Source: Mesorhizobium sp. B2-8-5 (GTDB lineage Bacteria > Pseudomonadota > Alphaproteobacteria > Rhizobiales > Rhizobiaceae). From it: 64,000 nucleotides of DNA. The stretch covers positions 4,311,501-4,375,500 of the forward strand of contig NZ_CP083951.1 of assembly GCF_006440675.2 (NCBI RefSeq). The letters run 5' to 3'. The position numbers and the translations under genes were made by a program. Below are positions 7,880 through 16,543 of the stretch, piece after piece; position 1 is the stretch's first letter, and every line of letters starts with the position of its first letter. Under the pieces are notes generated by a model. The model saw only the letters and a program-made list of their open reading frames with translations. It was not told the DNA's origin and ran no database searches.

Positions 7880-9427
7880 ATGGCACGCGAAAAATTCTAT
7901 CTGACCACCCCGATCTTTTATCCGAATGGCAAGCCGCATATCGGCCATGCCTATACGGTCATTGCCAGCGACGCACTGGCCCGCTTCCAGCGGCTGGACG
8001 GCAAGGACGTGTTCTTTCTCACGGGCACTGACGAGCATGGTCTCAAGATGCAGCAGACGGCCGAGAAGGAAGGCATCACGCCCTTGGAGCTTGCCGACCG
8101 CAATTCAGCAATCTTCCGCTCGATGACCGAGACCCTCAGCGCCTCAAACGACGAATTCATCCGCACGACCGAACCACGCCATTACGCATCCTGCCAGGCG
8201 ATCTGGAAGGCGATGGCCGCGAATGGCGACATCTATCTGGACCGCTACAGCGGCTGGTATTCGGTGCGGCAGGAGGCCTATTTCGACGAGAGCGAAACCA
8301 CGCTCGGCGAGGATGGCGTGCGCCGCGAACCGCTTGGGTCGCCAGTCGAATGGAACGAGGAGGAAAGCTATTTCTTCCGGCTGTCCGCCTATCAGGACAA
8401 GTTGCTGGCGCTGTATGAAACCCAGCCGGATTTCGTCGGTCCGGCGGAGCGCCGCAACGAGGTGATGAGCTTCGTCAAGTCCGGCCTGAAGGATCTGTCG
8501 ATCTCACGAACCACCTTCAAGTGGGGCGTTCCGGTGCCCGGCGACGACAAGCATGTGATGTATGTGTGGGTCGATGCTTTGACCAACTACATCACCGCCG
8601 CCGGCTATCCCGATACCAAGTCCCAGAAATGGAGCTTTTGGCCGGCCACGCATATCATCGGCAAGGATATCGTGCGCTTCCATGCCGTTTACTGGCCGGC
8701 TTTCCTGATGTCGGCGGGGATCGAGCTGCCGAAACGGGTCTTTGCCCACGGTTTCCTGTTCAACCGCGGCGAGAAGATGTCGAAGTCGGTCGGCAATGTC
8801 GTCGACCCGTTCGCCATGGTCGAACATTACGGACTCGACCGCGTGCGCTACTTCTTCCTGCGCGAGGTGCCGTTCGGCCAGGACGGCAGTTACAGCCATG
8901 AAGCGATCGTCAACCGCACCAATGCCGATCTCGCCAACGGCCTCGGCAATCTGGCGCAGCGGTCGCTGTCGATGATCGCCAAGAACTGTGGCGGCAAGGT
9001 GCCGGCGCGCGGCGACCTTACCGAGGCCGACACGGCGATCCTCGACCAGGCGATCGAAGCGTTGGCGGTTTCGCGTCGGGCGATGGCGGAGCAGGGCATC
9101 CACCTGGCGCTGGCGGCGATCTTCGGCGTTGTTGCCGAAGCCGATCGCTATTTCGCTTCGCAGGAGCCCTGGGCGCTCAAGAAGACAGACCCGGAGCGCA
9201 TGGAAACCGTCTTGTGGGCAACGGCCGAACTGGTGCGGCGTGTGGCACTGCTTTGCCAGCCCTTCGTTCCCGGATCGGCCGCGAAACTGCTCGACCTGTT
9301 GGCCGTGCCCGCGGACAAACGCGCTTTCGAGCATGTCCACGCCGACCACGCGCTGGTGCCCAGCGCGGCATTGCCGGCGCCGGAGGGCGTGTTTCCGCGC
9401 TATGTCGAGCAGGACGGCAACAACTGA
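7880..9427 (+). CDS. metG: Methionyl-tRNA synthetase
   Basis: Charges tRNA-Met with methionine. From the ATG at 7880 the protein is 515 residues beginning [17 protein letters not shown]; ATGs at 7787 and 7865 are in frame but precede the conserved start. The class I HIGH motif is PHIGHAY and the KMSKS loop is [10 protein letters not shown]. There is no Zn-knuckle insertion of the long type and no C-terminal EMAP-like tRNA-binding domain, which matches the short form of alphaproteobacteria. Its stop overlaps the next start by one base (TGATG). Confidence 0.95.
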   Translation: MAREKFYLTTPIFYPNGKPHIGHAYTVIASDALARFQRLDGKDVFFLTGTDEHGLKMQQTAEKEGITPLELADRNSAIFRSMTETLSASNDEFIRTTEPRHYASCQAIWKAMAANGDIYLDRYSGWYSVRQEAYFDESETTLGEDGVRREPLGSPVEWNEEESYFFRLSAYQDKLLALYETQPDFVGPAERRNEVMSFVKSGLKDLSISRTTFKWGVPVPGDDKHVMYVWVDALTNYITAAGYPDTKSQKWSFWPATHIIGKDIVRFHAVYWPAFLMSAGIELPKRVFAHGFLFNRGEKMSKSVGNVVDPFAMVEHYGLDRVRYFFLREVPFGQDGSYSHEAIVNRTNADLANGLGNLAQRSLSMIAKNCGGKVPARGDLTEADTAILDQAIEALAVSRRAMAEQGIHLALAAIFGVVAEADRYFASQEPWALKKTDPERMETVLWATAELVRRVALLCQPFVPGSAAKLLDLLAVPADKRAFEHVHADHALVPSAALPAPEGVFPRYVEQDGNN

Positions 9428-10221
9428 TGCTGGTCGACAGCCATTGCCATCTCGACTTTCCGGACTTCGCCGAGGAGCGGGCGGCTATCGTCGCCCGCGC
9501 CCTCGCCGCTGGCATCGGTCGCATGGTGACGATCTCGACGCGCGTGAGGCGCTTTCAGCAAATCCTTGAAATCGCTGAAACTTTCAATGAGGTCTATTGC
9601 TCGGTCGGCACTCATCCGCACAATGCCGCGGAAGAGCTGGACGTCACCGCCGACGAGCTGGTGCGGCTTTCCGACCGTCCCAAAGTGGTGGCGATCGGCG
9701 AAGCCGGGCTCGATTACTATTATGACAAGGCGCCGCGCGATGCGCAGGCGCAAGGCTTTCGCACCCATATCGCGGCCGCGCGCCGGACCGGCCTGCCGCT
9801 GGTCATCCATTCGCGCGATGCCGACGACGACATGGCGGCGATCCTCGAGGACGAAACAGGGAAGGGCGCTTTCCCCTTCATTCTGCACTGTTTTTCGTCC
9901 GGACGCAGGCTGGCCGAAGTCGGCGTGGCGCTGGGCGGCTATGTCTCCTTTTCCGGCATCCTGACCTTCAAGAATTCCACCGAATTGCGCGCCATCGCCG
10001 CCGACGTCCCGCGCGACCGGCTGCTGGTCGAAACAGACGCACCCTACCTTGCGCCGGTCCCGCATCGCGGAAAACGCAACGAACCGGCCTATGTGGCGAA
10101 CACGGCAAAGGTGCTTGCCGAGACCATCGGCGTAAGCGAGGCCGAGATCGCCGATATCACCACCGGGAACTTCTTCGGGCTGTTCACCAAGATGCCGCGT
10201 CCCGAAACGGCTGCGGGCTGA
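9427..10221 (+). CDS. tatD: TatD family metal-dependent hydrolase
   Basis: A 264-residue TIM-barrel deoxyribonuclease-like hydrolase. Metal-ligand motifs are in order: DSHCHLDF at the N-terminus, GEAGLDYY, VIHSRDAD, LHCFSS and ETDAPYLAP. TatD/YcfH members have 3'-5' exonuclease or D-aminoacyl-tRNA deacylase activity. The start is the ATG at 9427 that shares a base with the metG stop, so it is probably translated by reinitiation. A longer frame extends upstream inside metG but has no family similarity there. Confidence 0.93.
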   Translation: MLVDSHCHLDFPDFAEERAAIVARALAAGIGRMVTISTRVRRFQQILEIAETFNEVYCSVGTHPHNAAEELDVTADELVRLSDRPKVVAIGEAGLDYYYDKAPRDAQAQGFRTHIAAARRTGLPLVIHSRDADDDMAAILEDETGKGAFPFILHCFSSGRRLAEVGVALGGYVSFSGILTFKNSTELRAIAADVPRDRLLVETDAPYLAPVPHRGKRNEPAYVANTAKVLAETIGVSEAEIADITTGNFFGLFTKMPRPETAAG

Positions 10222-10224
10222 GGC

Positions 10225-11046
10225 ATGAGCGACCGGCTGCGCTTTACCATTCTTGGCTGCGGCTCATCGCCCGGCACGCCGCGCATCACCGGCGATTGGG
10301 GCAATTGCGACCCCAAGAACCCGAAGAACCGGCGCATGCGCACGGCCGCGCTGGTCGAGCGGATTGCCGCCAATGGCGCGCGCACCACGGTCGTCATCGA
10401 CACCGGGCCGGATTTCCGCGAGCAGATGCTGCTGGCCTCGGTCAAGCGCATCGACGCGGTCGTCTACACGCATCCGCATGCCGACCACATCCACGGCATC
10501 GACGATCTGCGCGGCTATGTGCTCGAGCAACGCCATCGCATCGACATCCATGCCGACGAGCCGACCATGCTGCGGCTGCGCCAGGCATTCCGCTATTGCT
10601 TCGAGACGCCATCCGGCAGCTCTTATCCGCCGATCGTCGAGGCTCACATCATCGATCACGCGAGGCCGGTCGTGATCGAAGGCGAGGGCGGCGCCCTCAC
10701 CTTAGAGCCGCTGCCGCAGTTTCATGGCGATATCATCTCGCTCGGCTTCCGCATCGGCGGGCTTGCCTATTGCCCCGATATCAGCGGCTTCCCGGACGCC
10801 ACCATCGAGCGTTTGCGCGGCCTCGACATGCTGGTGATCGACGCGCTGCAGTACAACACCCATCCCAGCCATCTGTCGCTCGGCCAGGCGCTGGAGTGGA
10901 TCGAGAAGCTGGCGCCGAAGAACGCCGTGCTGACCCATATGCATGTGCCGCTCGACTACGCCGCCGTGATGGCCGAAACGCCGGATCACGTGGTGCCGGC
11001 ATATGACGGCATGGTGATCGAAATTCCTTACGAGTCAGAACGATAG
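10225..11046 (+). CDS. MBL-fold metallohydrolase, PhnP-like
   Basis: A 273-residue metallo-beta-lactamase-fold protein. The binuclear metal site is THPHADHIHGIDDLRG, followed by later ligands in FHGDIISLGFR, YCPDISGFP and the C-terminal THMHVPLDY. The start GCGSSPGTPRITG and the Asn/Cys-containing loop (WGNCDPKNPKNRRMRTA) are typical of the PhnP/RNase-Z-like group of cyclic phosphodiesterases. No phn genes are nearby, so a housekeeping phosphodiesterase role in this cluster is more likely than phosphonate use. Three bases separate it from tatD. Confidence 0.9.
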   Translation: MSDRLRFTILGCGSSPGTPRITGDWGNCDPKNPKNRRMRTAALVERIAANGARTTVVIDTGPDFREQMLLASVKRIDAVVYTHPHADHIHGIDDLRGYVLEQRHRIDIHADEPTMLRLRQAFRYCFETPSGSSYPPIVEAHIIDHARPVVIEGEGGALTLEPLPQFHGDIISLGFRIGGLAYCPDISGFPDATIERLRGLDMLVIDALQYNTHPSHLSLGQALEWIEKLAPKNAVLTHMHVPLDYAAVMAETPDHVVPAYDGMVIEIPYESER

Positions 11047-11570
11047 CGTCAGCTGCTCAGTTTGTGTTGCAGTTCGTCTGTCGAACGTTCGGTATCTCGA
11101 AGTCGCGAAGCGTTGCAGGGAGTAATCCGCGGAGTTCGTCGCCAGCGGCGAAAGCCGCAGCAATTCCTGGGTATGCGCCCGACCCGTTAGTTCCATAATA
11201 TATCTTATGCGACTTTCTGATATGGCAACCGAGATGCCGAGAGCGCGATGTCACACAGCCCTGCTCGCCAGCCGCACAGAGTTGTTGCGTATCCGCACGC
11301 CGTCACCTTCCATTTCAAACACGACGATGATCCGCTGCTTCATTCGAGACCCCGGAAATTTCTCACGATGCCCACTATAGCGAGCACACCGGCTCAAGGC
11401 GATCCGTCCGCCCTGCACCAGCCCCATGCTGCCGTGTCCGAACTTGGTTGCAACATCTCGTATTCCTGACGGGCACGAGCACAAGTCGGCCATCGTTGCG
11501 GCAACATCTCTGTTCGGAACTCAATCGCCGAACCTCGCGTTGGCCTAGTGAGCGGTTTGAGGATCTTTGC
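11047..11570. other. Unassigned region, about 520 bases
   Basis: No gene recognised. Short frames exist on both strands (for example 11251-11493 minus) but none has a family match or a good ribosome site. An AT-rich block near 11185-11220 could be a promoter for the downstream hydrolase. Composition is lower in GC than the preceding operon, and the stretch lies at the left side of the 11.0-12.9 kb accessory patch. Confidence 0.5.
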
Positions 11571-12413
11571 ATGCGTTCACGGCTTGAGTTGGCGAGCGGC
11601 ACGGAATTGTCTTTCCTCACGGCTGGAGAGCCCTCCAAACCGGCTCTTCTGCTTCTTCACGGTTTTCCGAGTTCCTCCAGGACCTTTCGCCACGTTATTC
11701 CCGCATTGTCGAAGGTGGCTTATGTGGTTGCTCCCGACATGCCTGGGTTCGGCATGTCCGATGCTCTGTCCGAGCCGTCTTTTGATGGTTTTGCCGATGC
11801 GATCTCGGAGTTGCTCGGCCACCTCTCGGTCGGCTCGCGCTACATCTACCTGCATGACTTTGGCGCGCCGGTCGGCCTGCGGATAGCCATGCAGGCTCCC
11901 GATGCGGTGTTGGGCTTGATCGTCCAGAACGCCAACGCGCATCGGGGCGGAATGGGGCCATCATGGAAGGCGACGCAGGACTTTTGGGCCAATCCGAATC
12001 GCGACAATGAAGCGAAAGCCACCGCGCATCTGACCTTCGAGGGCACGCGCGATCAGTATGTGGCAGGTGTTCCCGACGATGTGGCCGCACAAATTCCGCA
12101 GGAGAACTGGGAGGAAGACTGGCGCGTGATGCAGCGCCCCGGAGGCATCGAGACGCAGCGCGCGCTTATTGCGGACTATGGCAACTACGTCGCTGGTTTC
12201 GACGCGATTGCGGACTATCTGCAGCGCCGGCAGCCTCGCGCCCTGATGCTGTGGGGTCGGCATGACACGTTCTTTGACCTGGCAGAGACGCTATCATGGA
12301 TGCAGGCCCTGCCGAGGATGGAAGCACACATTCTCGACGGGCCTCATTTCCTGCTGGAAACGCATGCCAACCAAGCTGCGTCGTTGATGGTCGACTTCCT
12401 GGAACGGCAATAG
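11571..12413 (+). CDS. Alpha/beta hydrolase, epoxide hydrolase/haloalkane dehalogenase-like
   Basis: A 280-residue hydrolase from the ATG at 11571 (MRSRLELASG); a longer frame starts at 11448 but lacks family similarity before this point. The oxyanion motif is LLLHGFPSSS, the nucleophile elbow is YLHDFGAPVG with Asp in place of Ser, and the acid and base fall in LWGRHDTFFD and LDGPHFLLETH. An Asp nucleophile separates epoxide hydrolases and haloalkane dehalogenases from serine esterases. The cap domain (about 115-210) is Trp-rich. It is isolated, next to a broken agmatinase. Confidence 0.88.
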   Translation: MRSRLELASGTELSFLTAGEPSKPALLLLHGFPSSSRTFRHVIPALSKVAYVVAPDMPGFGMSDALSEPSFDGFADAISELLGHLSVGSRYIYLHDFGAPVGLRIAMQAPDAVLGLIVQNANAHRGGMGPSWKATQDFWANPNRDNEAKATAHLTFEGTRDQYVAGVPDDVAAQIPQENWEEDWRVMQRPGGIETQRALIADYGNYVAGFDAIADYLQRRQPRALMLWGRHDTFFDLAETLSWMQALPRMEAHILDGPHFLLETHANQAASLMVDFLERQ

Positions 12414-12425
12414 AACAGTCCTTGA

Positions 12426-12869
12426 GGTCTGGCCGGCCCGAACGCGGCCGACGCCTGGGCTACATTGTCCGGCATCAATGTTCTGGCCACTGCCTGTCGG
12501 CCATTTCCGCTCGGCACCGTCTCGCTTGCCTGGCGCTACGGCAGCCGCTTTGTCACGGCGCGCGAGGTTCACGCCCAGGGCGTCGAAGCCGCTTTGCGGC
12601 ACATTCCGGAAGGCGCGCGTGTCGTCGTCACTTTCGACTCCGACAGCCTCGATCCATCGATCATGCCGGGAGTGGCCGCGCGCACGCCCGGCGGCCTCAC
12701 CTACACGCAAGCGATCGATCTGATCGCAGGCCTCGGCAAGCGGGCGAGGATTGCTGGATTCGACCTTGTCGAGCTTTATCCTCCCGCCGATATTGACGGC
12801 GTGTCGGCGCTCACGGCCGCCCGTCTTCTTGTCAACGTGATCGGCGCCATTGTCCGGCAGACCGGCTGA
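12426..12869 (+). pseudogene. Agmatinase/ureohydrolase C-terminal remnant
   Basis: An open stretch from a stop at 12423-12425 to the stop at 12867-12869. The translation matches the C-terminal half of agmatinase-type ureohydrolases: VTAREVHAQGVEAALRHIPEG, the second metal motif FDSDSLDPSIMPG, then TPGGLTYTQAIDL and GFDLVELYPPADIDG. The N-terminal half with the first metal motif (GGDHS) and the other ligands is absent from every frame upstream, which is occupied by the hydrolase gene. A TTG at 12465 could start a 134-residue product, but it could not build the two-metal site. It is best called a 5'-truncated pseudogene. Confidence 0.8.
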
Positions 12870-12885
12870 GATCCGATCGGATGGT

Positions 12886-13296
12886 CTAGAAAAAGCTGTT
12901 CAGAAATGCCGATGCCTCGTCTGAAACACCAACGATCTTGTTGGTCGCCTGGCGGTAGAATTTGAAGTTGAGCTCGGTCTCGGGCCGGCCGTCCTTCCAA
13001 TCCTTGAAGCGCTTGAGCTCATCGCGACCCAAGCGTCTCGTTGCCATGGCGGTGCGGTGGACGGCAACGCTGACGCGCGGCGTCTGCCGTTCGATATCCG
13101 GACGTCTGGGAGTGGCCTCGGAGGATGTCACGACGCCGCGGGCGACAAGCCCCTGCCCGCCTTCGTTCTCGCTGGCGAACAGGAAGATGACGTCGCCTTC
13201 GGCAATGCGCTTGCCGCCATACATGGTTTTCTGGGCGGCGAACACGAACGTCTCCGCCGCCGGGTCCTCGATTTCGGTCTTGATGGCGTATGCCAT
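12886..13296 (-). CDS. Conserved hypothetical protein, possibly PUA-like
   Basis: A 136-residue cytosolic protein with no signal peptide or membrane segment. The N-terminal half (KTMYGGKRIAEGDVIFLFASENEGGQGLVARGVVTS) has the strand pattern and the G-D-x-I-F-x-F layout seen in PUA/EVE-like folds that bind modified nucleic acids; this is a pattern judgement only. It starts 3 bases after the aldose-epimerase-like gene ends, so the two are probably one transcript. I do not recognise a named family. Confidence 0.65.
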   Translation of the reverse strand: MAYAIKTEIEDPAAETFVFAAQKTMYGGKRIAEGDVIFLFASENEGGQGLVARGVVTSSEATPRRPDIERQTPRVSVAVHRTAMATRRLGRDELKRFKDWKDGRPETELNFKFYRQATNKIVGVSDEASAFLNSFF

Positions 13297-13299
13297 GCC

Positions 13300-14175
13300 C
13301 TACGGTTCCCGGCTGAGGCCTATCCGGTAACTCAGCACGCGCCGGCCGGCTGGCTCGATCAGCATGACGCCCGGCTTGTCGGCGAATTCGCCGTCGAAAT
13401 CGACGGGACTGGCGATGCCGTGCCAGGGCTCGATGCACAGGAAGGGCGCGCCGCCGGGCTTGGACCAGATGCCCAGCTCGTTGAAACCCTGCCAGGACAC
13501 CTCGATCGCCGGCCCGCGGCCGACGGCATAGCGCACGCTGGTGCTGGCCGGCCTGTCGAGGATGACGGCGTCATCGTCGAACAGTTTTTCGGAAAGCGGC
13601 AGCGTCTTTCCCTCGATCGGTGTCGGTTGCGGGTCCGGCCGCAGCAGGCCGTCCTTCAGGCGGCGGACCGGCGCCGGCTCGTTGTCGGCGAAGGTCAGCC
13701 GGTAGGCCTCCTTGGGCAGTTCCGGCAGCAGCGGCCAATTGAACGCCGGATGCGCGCCGATCGAGGCGGGCAACGGCTCGTCGCCCATGTTGGTGACCTC
13801 GAAGGTCACGCCGAGCTGCCGGGGTTTCAGCTCGTAGCCGATGGCCAGGCGAAAGGCGAAGGGATAGTGCGTTCGCGTCTCGGCATCATCCGTCAGCACC
13901 AATGTGCAGGAGGTCGGCCCCTGCTCCGCCCAGGCAAAGCGCCGGTCGCGGGCAAAGCCGTGCTGCGTCATCGGATAGGTTTGGCCGCGATGCCGCAGTT
14001 GGTCGCCTTTGAGCCGGCCGACGATCGGGAACAGGACCGGCGAATGACGGCGCCAGACGGGGCCTGCCTGCCACAGAAGCTCGGTGCCGTCGCCATCGCG
14101 CAGCGAGACCAGCTCGGCCCCCTGCCCGACGACGGTCGCCGAAATGCCGTCAGCGTGAAGCGTCAGTTGTTCCAT
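13300..14175 (-). CDS. Aldose 1-epimerase family protein (LacX-like)
   Basis: A 291-residue galactose-mutarotase-fold protein. Recognisable points are ELVSLRDGDGTELLWQAGP near the N-terminus, FPIVGRLKGD, the catalytic histidine regions MTQHGFARDR and SIGAHPAFNWPL, and the C-terminal FLCIEPWHGIASP with the catalytic glutamate. Family members interconvert alpha and beta anomers of sugars or act on hexose-6-phosphates; the exact sugar cannot be predicted. It is co-directional with, and 3 bases upstream of, the PUA-like gene. Confidence 0.88.
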   Translation of the reverse strand: MEQLTLHADGISATVVGQGAELVSLRDGDGTELLWQAGPVWRRHSPVLFPIVGRLKGDQLRHRGQTYPMTQHGFARDRRFAWAEQGPTSCTLVLTDDAETRTHYPFAFRLAIGYELKPRQLGVTFEVTNMGDEPLPASIGAHPAFNWPLLPELPKEAYRLTFADNEPAPVRRLKDGLLRPDPQPTPIEGKTLPLSEKLFDDDAVILDRPASTSVRYAVGRGPAIEVSWQGFNELGIWSKPGGAPFLCIEPWHGIASPVDFDGEFADKPGVMLIEPAGRRVLSYRIGLSREP

Positions 14176-14286
14176 TGCGTCCTCGCGGCTGGCTGGTCTG
14201 GCCGGCAGGCTAGCAAAAGGCCGCGCGTGAACTCAAGCGCGGCAGGCAGATCTCACCTTGGTCCTGGACGCCTTGGTGCGCAATCG

Positions 14287-14318
14287 ACAAAAAATGGCCG
14301 GAGGTTTCCCTCCGGCCA
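14287..14318 (-). terminator. Rho-independent terminator of the Bax-inhibitor-1 gene
   Basis: The hairpin tggccggagg/cctccggcca (10-bp arms, 4-base loop, 14295-14318) is followed on the minus strand by a run of T (A-tract 14289-14294 on the plus strand). It lies just downstream of the minus-strand gene ending at 14355. Confidence 0.85.
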
Positions 14319-14354
14319 CGCCGAGGTCAGCAGTGTTGCTTGCTACGGTCCGGC

Positions 14355-15071
14355 TTATTCGCGCTCACCGGTGAAATTCAAGAGCAGCTGGAAGATGTTG
14401 ATGAAGTTCAGATAGAGCGAGAAGGCGCCGAAGACGGCGAGCTTCTGCTGCGATTCCGCGTCGAAATTCTCCGCATACTGCTCCTTGATCGTCTGCGTGT
14501 CCCAGGCGGTCAGGCCGACGAAGACGGCAATGCCGATCACCGAGATGGCGAACTGCAGCGCGGTCGAGCCGAGGAACAGGTTGACCAGGCTGGCGATGAC
14601 CACGCCGATCAGGCCCATGATCAGAAAGGACGAGAACTGCGTCAGGTCGCGCCTGGTCGTGTAGCCGTAGAGGCTGGTGGCGCCGAACATCGTGGCGGCG
14701 ATGAAGAAGGTGCGCGCGATGCTGGTCGAGGTGAAGACCAGGAACACCGAGGCAAGCGACAGGCCCATGACGGCGCAGAAGGCCCAGAACATCGCTTGCG
14801 CGCCCGAGGCCGACATGGTCTGCATCCTGAACGAGAAGAGCATGACGAAGGCGAGCGGCGCCAGCATCACCACCCATTTCAGTGGGCTGGAGAAGATCGG
14901 CACATAGAGCGCGGGTGTCGAGGCCACGAAGAAGGCGACGAGGCCGGTGACGACGAGGCCGAGGCCCATATAGTTGTAGACGCGCAGCATGTGCTTGCGC
15001 AGGCCCTGGTCATAGACGGCTCCGGCCTGCACGCCGGCGCCCGTTCGGTATCCCAGATTGGGGCTGTTCAT
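14355..15071 (-). CDS. Bax inhibitor-1/YccA family membrane protein
   Basis: A 238-residue protein from the ATG at 15071 (MNSPNLGYRTG), with an aggagaa-type ribosome site just upstream. A longer frame to 15221 overlaps the anti-sigma gene and is unlikely. Seven hydrophobic segments fill residues about 30-235, with charged cytoplasmic loops (TTRRDLTQF) and the family's late acidic pair around WDTQTIKEQY. UPF0005/BI-1 proteins are pH-sensitive calcium-leak channels or membrane-protease regulators in bacteria. It sits downstream of an ECF sigma/anti-sigma pair; a stand-alone terminator follows it. Confidence 0.92.
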   Translation of the reverse strand: MNSPNLGYRTGAGVQAGAVYDQGLRKHMLRVYNYMGLGLVVTGLVAFFVASTPALYVPIFSSPLKWVVMLAPLAFVMLFSFRMQTMSASGAQAMFWAFCAVMGLSLASVFLVFTSTSIARTFFIAATMFGATSLYGYTTRRDLTQFSSFLIMGLIGVVIASLVNLFLGSTALQFAISVIGIAVFVGLTAWDTQTIKEQYAENFDAESQQKLAVFGAFSLYLNFINIFQLLLNFTGERE

Positions 15072-15105
15072 TTGGTTCTCCTTGGTTCTTGGTAGAGGTC
15101 TGTTT

Positions 15106-15879
15106 TCAGTAGAGCGTTCTGGCGAGTTTCTCGGCGGCATGGTCGAGATTGCCGGCGCCGCTGCGTCCGACCACGGCATAGGCGACCTCGCCGATCTGGA
15201 AATACGCAGTCGAAATGTCATTGGAGGGCGCGACCGTGGGCTTCACGACGTCGAACGTGCCGGGCCTGATGGCGAACAGCGAGACGAGACCGAGATCCTT
15301 GGTCTCGACCGCCACCTCGACGCTCGGCCCGAATTGCGAGGGGTAGACCTGGACATCGCGGATTTTCCAGTCGTCGGGCAGCGACGGCATGACGATCGCG
15401 GTGGCGGCGCGGATCTCGTCGGCATCGTAGCCCGGCGCCTCCTGCTGCGACGGCATCGTCTCGCGCACCAAGGTCGTGCGGTGCGCCCTGACCGCATCCT
15501 CGACATAGGCCGGCGGCTGCGTCGAGGCGACCACCTTGGTCACCGCGATCGGCCCGAAAATGCCGTTGGCCAGCCAGCCCGCCGCGACCAGCACGGCCGC
15601 GGCCGCGGCCCGCTGCAGCACGACAAGGATACGTCCCCTGGCAAGTGCCCTTTCCAGCCGCCGCGCCGCCTCTGTCGTGGCCGGACGCGCCATGCCGACT
15701 GGGCCTGCAAGCGCAACTCGCAGTTCATCGCGCGTCCTCAAATCGGACATCACGCGCGCCGCCGCTTCCGGGCGCGCGGCGAGGAACGCCTCGACCTCGA
15801 TGCGGCGGGCGACATCCAGTTGATCGTCGACATAGGCGTCGAGATCGGCATCGGTCACGGGGTCGACAATGGCGGTCAT
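15106..15879 (-). CDS. Anti-sigma factor, membrane-spanning
   Basis: A 257-residue protein whose start overlaps the ECF sigma gene by 4 bases, the usual arrangement for a sigma/anti-sigma pair. The N-terminal domain (about 1-85: TDADLDAYVDDQLDVARRIEVEAFLA) resembles the anti-sigma helix bundle that clamps sigma, but lacks the zinc-binding HxxxCxxC. One membrane helix is predicted at about 88-110, and the C-terminal 140 residues would be periplasmic, with strands resembling a sensor domain. It should hold the partner sigma inactive until an envelope signal arrives; the signal is unknown. Confidence 0.85.
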   Translation of the reverse strand: MTAIVDPVTDADLDAYVDDQLDVARRIEVEAFLAARPEAAARVMSDLRTRDELRVALAGPVGMARPATTEAARRLERALARGRILVVLQRAAAAAVLVAAGWLANGIFGPIAVTKVVASTQPPAYVEDAVRAHRTTLVRETMPSQQEAPGYDADEIRAATAIVMPSLPDDWKIRDVQVYPSQFGPSVEVAVETKDLGLVSLFAIRPGTFDVVKPTVAPSNDISTAYFQIGEVAYAVVGRSGAGNLDHAAEKLARTLY

Positions 15880-16427
15880 TGATCGTCTCCCACGATCCTG
15901 AGATGAGGCTTGGCCTTCGGCGTCGCGCCTTCTTCCATCTCGCGCAGCGCGGCACGCGCGCGGCCGATGCGCGACATCAGCGTTCCGAGCGGCACGCCGA
16001 TGACTTCGGCGGCCTGCTGATAGGAAAGTCCTTCGATGGCGACGAGATGGAGCGCAGAGCGCTGTTCCTCCGGCAGCGAAAGAAACGCTTCCCGCACTTG
16101 CGACAGGCGCACCGAATGGTCCTGTGCTGCCGGCATGCTTTGGACGGCAACGAAGCCGGCCTGTTCGATGCGTGCCGCCTCGGAGCGGCGCGAGCGCATG
16201 CGGTCGATGAAGATGTTGTGCACGATCGCCAGAAGCCAGGCACGCAAATTGCCGCCCGAGCGAAAGGTCGCGCGTCGCTCATAGGCGCGCACCAGCGCGT
16301 CATGGACGAGATCCTCGGCGTCGGCGCTGTCGCGCGTCAGCGAGCGCGCATAGCGCCGCAGCGACCCCAACTGCCCGACGATGTCGAAGCGTGCCATCGA
16401 CCGTTTCATGCCCTGTTTACGGAGCAT
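15876..16427 (-). CDS. ECF-family RNA polymerase sigma factor
   Basis: A 183-residue sigma-70 family protein with regions 2 and 4 only. Region 2 includes DSADAEDLVHDALVRAYERRATFR and LRAWLLAIVHNIFIDRMRSRR; region 4 includes LPEEQRSALHLVAIEGLSYQQAAEVIGVPLGTLMSRIGRARAAL with its helix-turn-helix. An internal ATG at 16409 is an alternative start. It directs transcription of a stress or envelope regulon under the coupled anti-sigma factor. The start is divergent from the aminotransferase gene (116 bases between). Confidence 0.92.
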   Translation of the reverse strand: MLRKQGMKRSMARFDIVGQLGSLRRYARSLTRDSADAEDLVHDALVRAYERRATFRSGGNLRAWLLAIVHNIFIDRMRSRRSEAARIEQAGFVAVQSMPAAQDHSVRLSQVREAFLSLPEEQRSALHLVAIEGLSYQQAAEVIGVPLGTLMSRIGRARAALREMEEGATPKAKPHLRIVGDDQ

Positions 16428-16543
16428 GTAGGGATTTTAATCCCCTGCCCGGCATTTCTTTTCGTGCCGCCCGTGTCTGAGGAAACCGCTGGCGCGGCGG
16501 GGTCGATTTGCGTATCAATCCGCCGCCATTGGAGTCCTTTTCG

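Noticed and set aside
11251..11493. Minus-strand 80-codon frame, considered as a regulator or polymerase fragment
   Set aside because: One short segment (KFGHGSMGL) looked loosely like Y-family polymerase C-termini, but the rest does not match and there is no ribosome site.
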